The notes beneath the pieces were generated by a model. It saw only the letters and a list, made by a program, of their open reading frames with translations, searched no databases and had not been told where the DNA came from. Shown here piece by piece: positions 6,401-7,825 of a stretch of 7,825 bases of DNA. Location of the stretch: assembly GCA_049644325.1 (NCBI GenBank), contig JBARRR010000017.1:1-7825 (forward strand), written 5' to 3'. The stretch comes from DASZHA01 sp049644325. Lineage in GTDB: Bacteria > Chloroflexota > Dormibacteria > DASZGP01. The position numbers and the translations under genes were made by a program. Each line of letters opens with the position of its first letter. Position 1 is the first letter of the stretch.

Positions 6401-7825
6401 ACTCCACCGTTTGGCTCTCGACCACCGGTTCGTTGATGCCGACCAGGAACTGCTTGAAGGCCTCGCGGTCCTCGGCCTTGCGGATGGTCTCCAGCGGCGT
6501 CCCCAGGAGCCGCACGTCGTGGTGGTCCAGGACGCCGGCGTCGTGGAGGGCGACGGCGAGGTTGAGCCCGGTCTGGCCGCCCAGGGTTGGCAGCAGGCCA
6601 TCGGGCTTCTCGCGGGCGATGATGCGCTCGATCACCTCGACCGTCAGCGGCTCGACGTAGGTGCGGTCGGCGACCCCCGACTCGGTCATGATCGTCGCCG
6701 GATTGCTGTTGACCAGGACGGTCTCGATGCCCTCCTCGCGCAGCGCCTTGCACGCCTGGGTGCCGGCGTAGTCGAACTCCGCGGCCTGGCCGATGACGAT
6801 CGGGCCGGAGCCGATCACCAGGACTTTCCGGGGCCGGACCGACGGCGCGATTGACGGCGCTCGCGTCGCTCGGCGGGGTTCTGCGATCAGCGCAGCAAAG
6901 CGGTCGAAGACGTACTGGTTGTCGTGGGGCCCGGGGGCGCCCTCCGGGTGGTACTGGACCGAGAACACCGGCAGCTCGTTATGTCCCAGGCCCTCCACCG
7001 AGCCGTCGTTGAGGTTGCGCTGCGAGACGTAGAACCCGGAGCCGGCGGGAAGGGTGTCGCCGAGAACCTGGAACTCGTGGTTCTGGGACGTGATGTGGAC
7101 CTCGCCCGTGTCCTCGTCCTTGACCGGGTGGTTGCCGCCGTGGTGACCGAAGGGCAGGCGCCCGGTCTGGGCCCCGGCCGCCTGGCCGAGGATCTGGTGG
7201 CCGAGGCAGATCCCCAGGATCGGGATCTTGCCGACCAGCTCGCTCACCACCGCCACCTGGGCGGGCAGCTGCGCCGGGTCGCCGGGACCGTTCGACAGCA
7301 GCACCCCGTCTGCGCCGACGCCGAGGATGTCGGCGGCGCTCGACGACGGCGGCAGGACGATCACCCGCGCCCCGCGGCTCACCAGAGAGCGGAGGATGTT
7401 GCGCTTGACGCCGTAGTCGACCACCGCGATGGTCCTGCCCTCGAGGCTGCGCTCGATGCCCCGCGCGTAGACCCGCAACTCGAGCGGCTCGTCCCACTCG
7501 AAGGGCTCGCTGACAGCGGCCGCCGTGACCAGGTCCTGCTCCTCGATGGGGGTCACCAGCCGGGCCCGCTCGACCAGCTCGTCGGCGGCGCCCCGGGAGA
7601 CGGCGTCGCGGCCATCGTAGGGCTTGTCCAGGCCGGCCAGCACCGCCCGCCGGGCGCCCGCGCTTCGCAGGTAGCGGGTCAGGCTGCGGGTATCGACCCC
7701 GGTTATGCCGGGCACCCCGGCATCGCGGAGGCGAGCGTCGAGGGAGGACTGGGAGCGCCAGTTGCTGGGGTCGTCGGCGATCTCGCGGACGACGAGCGCC
7801 CGGGCCCAGACCTGGCCTGACTCGG
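3441..7825 (-). CDS. carAB: Fused carbamoyl phosphate synthase: CarA glutaminase and CarB synthetase in one polypeptide (N terminus outside window)
   Basis: One reading frame runs from the right edge to TGA at 3441-3443: 1460 visible residues, counted from the Glu codon at 7821-7823. About 70 N-terminal CarA residues are missing, judged against E. coli CarA. The enzyme makes carbamoyl phosphate from glutamine, bicarbonate and two ATP. The GTG at 7715 is an internal Val (AGVPGITGVDTR), not the start. The CarA class I glutaminase has nucleophile Cys206 (GICLGHQ), GHHGGNHPVK (226-235), and His292 and Glu294 (QYHPEGAPGP). A Pro/Arg/Ala-rich linker (about 315-330) leads into CarB: KVLVIGSGPIVIGQ (333-346), first ATP-grasp with LGGTGGGF (498-505), His567, Glu622 and Asn624; a central helical domain; second half from about 891 with LGGRAMEI (1049-1056), His1116, Glu1169 and Asn1171; and a C-terminal MGS-like allosteric domain (about 1272-1406). 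Both active halves look intact. Residues 1407-1460 are a Pro/Ser/acidic tail. The frame overlaps pyrK by 4 bases. Separate carA and carB genes are the bacterial norm. Confidence 0.93.
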   Translation of the reverse strand, partial: ESGQVWARALVVREIADDPSNWRSQSSLDARLRDAGVPGITGVDTRSLTRYLRSAGARRAVLAGLDKPYDGRDAVSRGAADELVERARLVTPIEEQDLVTAAAVSEPFEWDEPLELRVYARGIERSLEGRTIAVVDYGVKRNILRSLVSRGARVIVLPPSSSAADILGVGADGVLLSNGPGDPAQLPAQVAVVSELVGKIPILGICLGHQILGQAAGAQTGRLPFGHHGGNHPVKDEDTGEVHITSQNHEFQVLGDTLPAGSGFYVSQRNLNDGSVEGLGHNELPVFSVQYHPEGAPGPHDNQYVFDRFAALIAEPRRATRAPSIAPSVRPRKVLVIGSGPIVIGQAAEFDYAGTQACKALREEGIETVLVNSNPATIMTESGVADRTYVEPLTVEVIERIIAREKPDGLLPTLGGQTGLNLAVALHDAGVLDHHDVRLLGTPLETIRKAEDREAFKQFLVGINEPVVESQTVESVDAGRSFLAKVGLPLVVRPAYTLGGTGGGFIHDEAKFDEAVQRGLDASPIHQVLLERSLVGWKEIEYEVMRDAADTCITVCNMENIDPMGVHTGDSIVVAPSQTLSDKEYQMLRSSALKIIRGLGIEGGCNVQYALDPDSFQYFVIEVNPRVSRSSALASKATGYPIARVAAKVAIGKRLDEIPNQVTGRTLAAFEPALDYCVVKIPRWPFDKFPDADRSIGTQMKATGEVMAIERTFEGALMKALRSMEQKPPALDGAPVPVELLSEPNDRRLYALLATLRQRLPGDGEANAAAGKAALVEEIHGLTGIDPWFLRRLAHIVEIERRLSEPLTPELLREAKVAGFTDRTIADKSGESVEDVRAASFEAGLKVAYKLVDTCAAEFAAATPYYYSTYETEDESPRGGRAEPGRVAPSVVVLGSGPIRIGQGIEFDYCSVQAALALRDGGWASAMLNSNPETVSTDYDTSDRLYFDPLDEESAANVVRVESASGVVVQFGGQTAINLAEPLAKRGAVILGSQVDAIDLAEDRRRFEATLREIGIPQPPGATASTVDEARAIADRVGYPVLVRPSYVLGGRAMEIVHAPEDLERYLEGARDALARGTILVDKYLVGGEFEVDAICDGEGVLIPGIMEHVERAGVHSGDSFAVYPAQHLDAGDIEQLIGYTRRIALRLKIVGLLNIQYVFHRNKIYVIEVNPRASRTVPFLSKVTGVPMVGVAMGVMTGRSLAEQGYADGLWEWPGAYAVKAPVFSMSKLLEVDSHLGPEMKSTGEVMGIDNELAPAMFKAFLASLDKLPVKGIALCTIADSDKAEALPIIARLVEMGFTVHATAGTARALRGAGISVTEVAKITEGSPNIVDLIKQGSVDLVINTISNETSPGRPGMSGEPLAIRDGFEIRRAAVERRIPCLTSLDTAAALVESLNMLALGGAFDVATLDEYISRGRAGDLGAGVAASRRAAPTDTPSSPHDSSEIPLDVPEDREEAML
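3452..3457 (-). promoter_or_regulatory. Ribosome binding site of pyrK
   Basis: AGGAGG on the minus strand lies 7 bases before the GTG start at 3442-3444, within the last codons of the carbamoyl phosphate synthase gene. This strong site explains use of a GTG start and supports it over the downstream ATG. Confidence 0.8.

Noticed and set aside
5065..6753. A 562-codon minus-strand frame overlapping the CarB region
   Set aside because: It is in another frame of the same strand, Arg/Gly/Ala-rich without motifs, while the overlapping frame encodes conserved CarB. I considered a frameshift in CarB, but the main frame is intact through all motifs.

Overview
This GC-rich window (very few AT-rich stretches, strong third-position GC) looks like chromosomal DNA of a high-GC bacterium. 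The combination of a class 1B dihydroorotate dehydrogenase with its PyrK partner, a Thermus-type PyrE tail, and a secreted C-terminally anchored cupredoxin suggests a Terrabacteria-type lineage such as Chloroflexota, Dormibacterota or a deep actinobacterial group. This placement is an inference; no rRNA or other phylogenetic marker is present.

Most of the window (1011 to the right edge, minus strand) is the distal part of a de novo pyrimidine operon, transcribed right to left: carA-carB, pyrK, pyrD, pyrE. Neighbouring genes overlap by 4, 1 and 4 bases, and each downstream start has a Shine-Dalgarno-like site 7 bases away, so translation is probably coupled. Together they make carbamoyl phosphate from glutamine, bicarbonate and ATP, oxidise dihydroorotate to orotate with electrons passed through FAD and an iron-sulfur cluster, and convert orotate to OMP. 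Aspartate transcarbamoylase (pyrB), dihydroorotase (pyrC) and OMP decarboxylase (pyrF) are not in the window. The operon promoter must lie to the right of it.

The main unusual feature is that the glutaminase subunit (CarA) and synthetase subunit (CarB) are one uninterrupted reading frame. A linker of about 16 residues with no usable internal start joins them. Fusion of these subunits is the rule in eukaryotic CPS I and CAD, whereas separate carA and carB genes are usual in bacteria.

The left end (1-1003, plus strand) converges on the operon. It holds the 3' end of a gene whose product resembles the C-terminal domain of DUF4367/anti-sigma-factor-like surface proteins, then 49 bp with no clear promoter, then an amicyanin-like type 1 copper protein with a signal peptide and a C-terminal membrane anchor. 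Only 7 bp separate the stop codons of the cupredoxin gene and pyrE. A GC-rich inverted repeat covers this junction. I see no RNA genes, mobile elements, CRISPR arrays or tRNAs, and there is no gene-free stretch longer than 300 bases.
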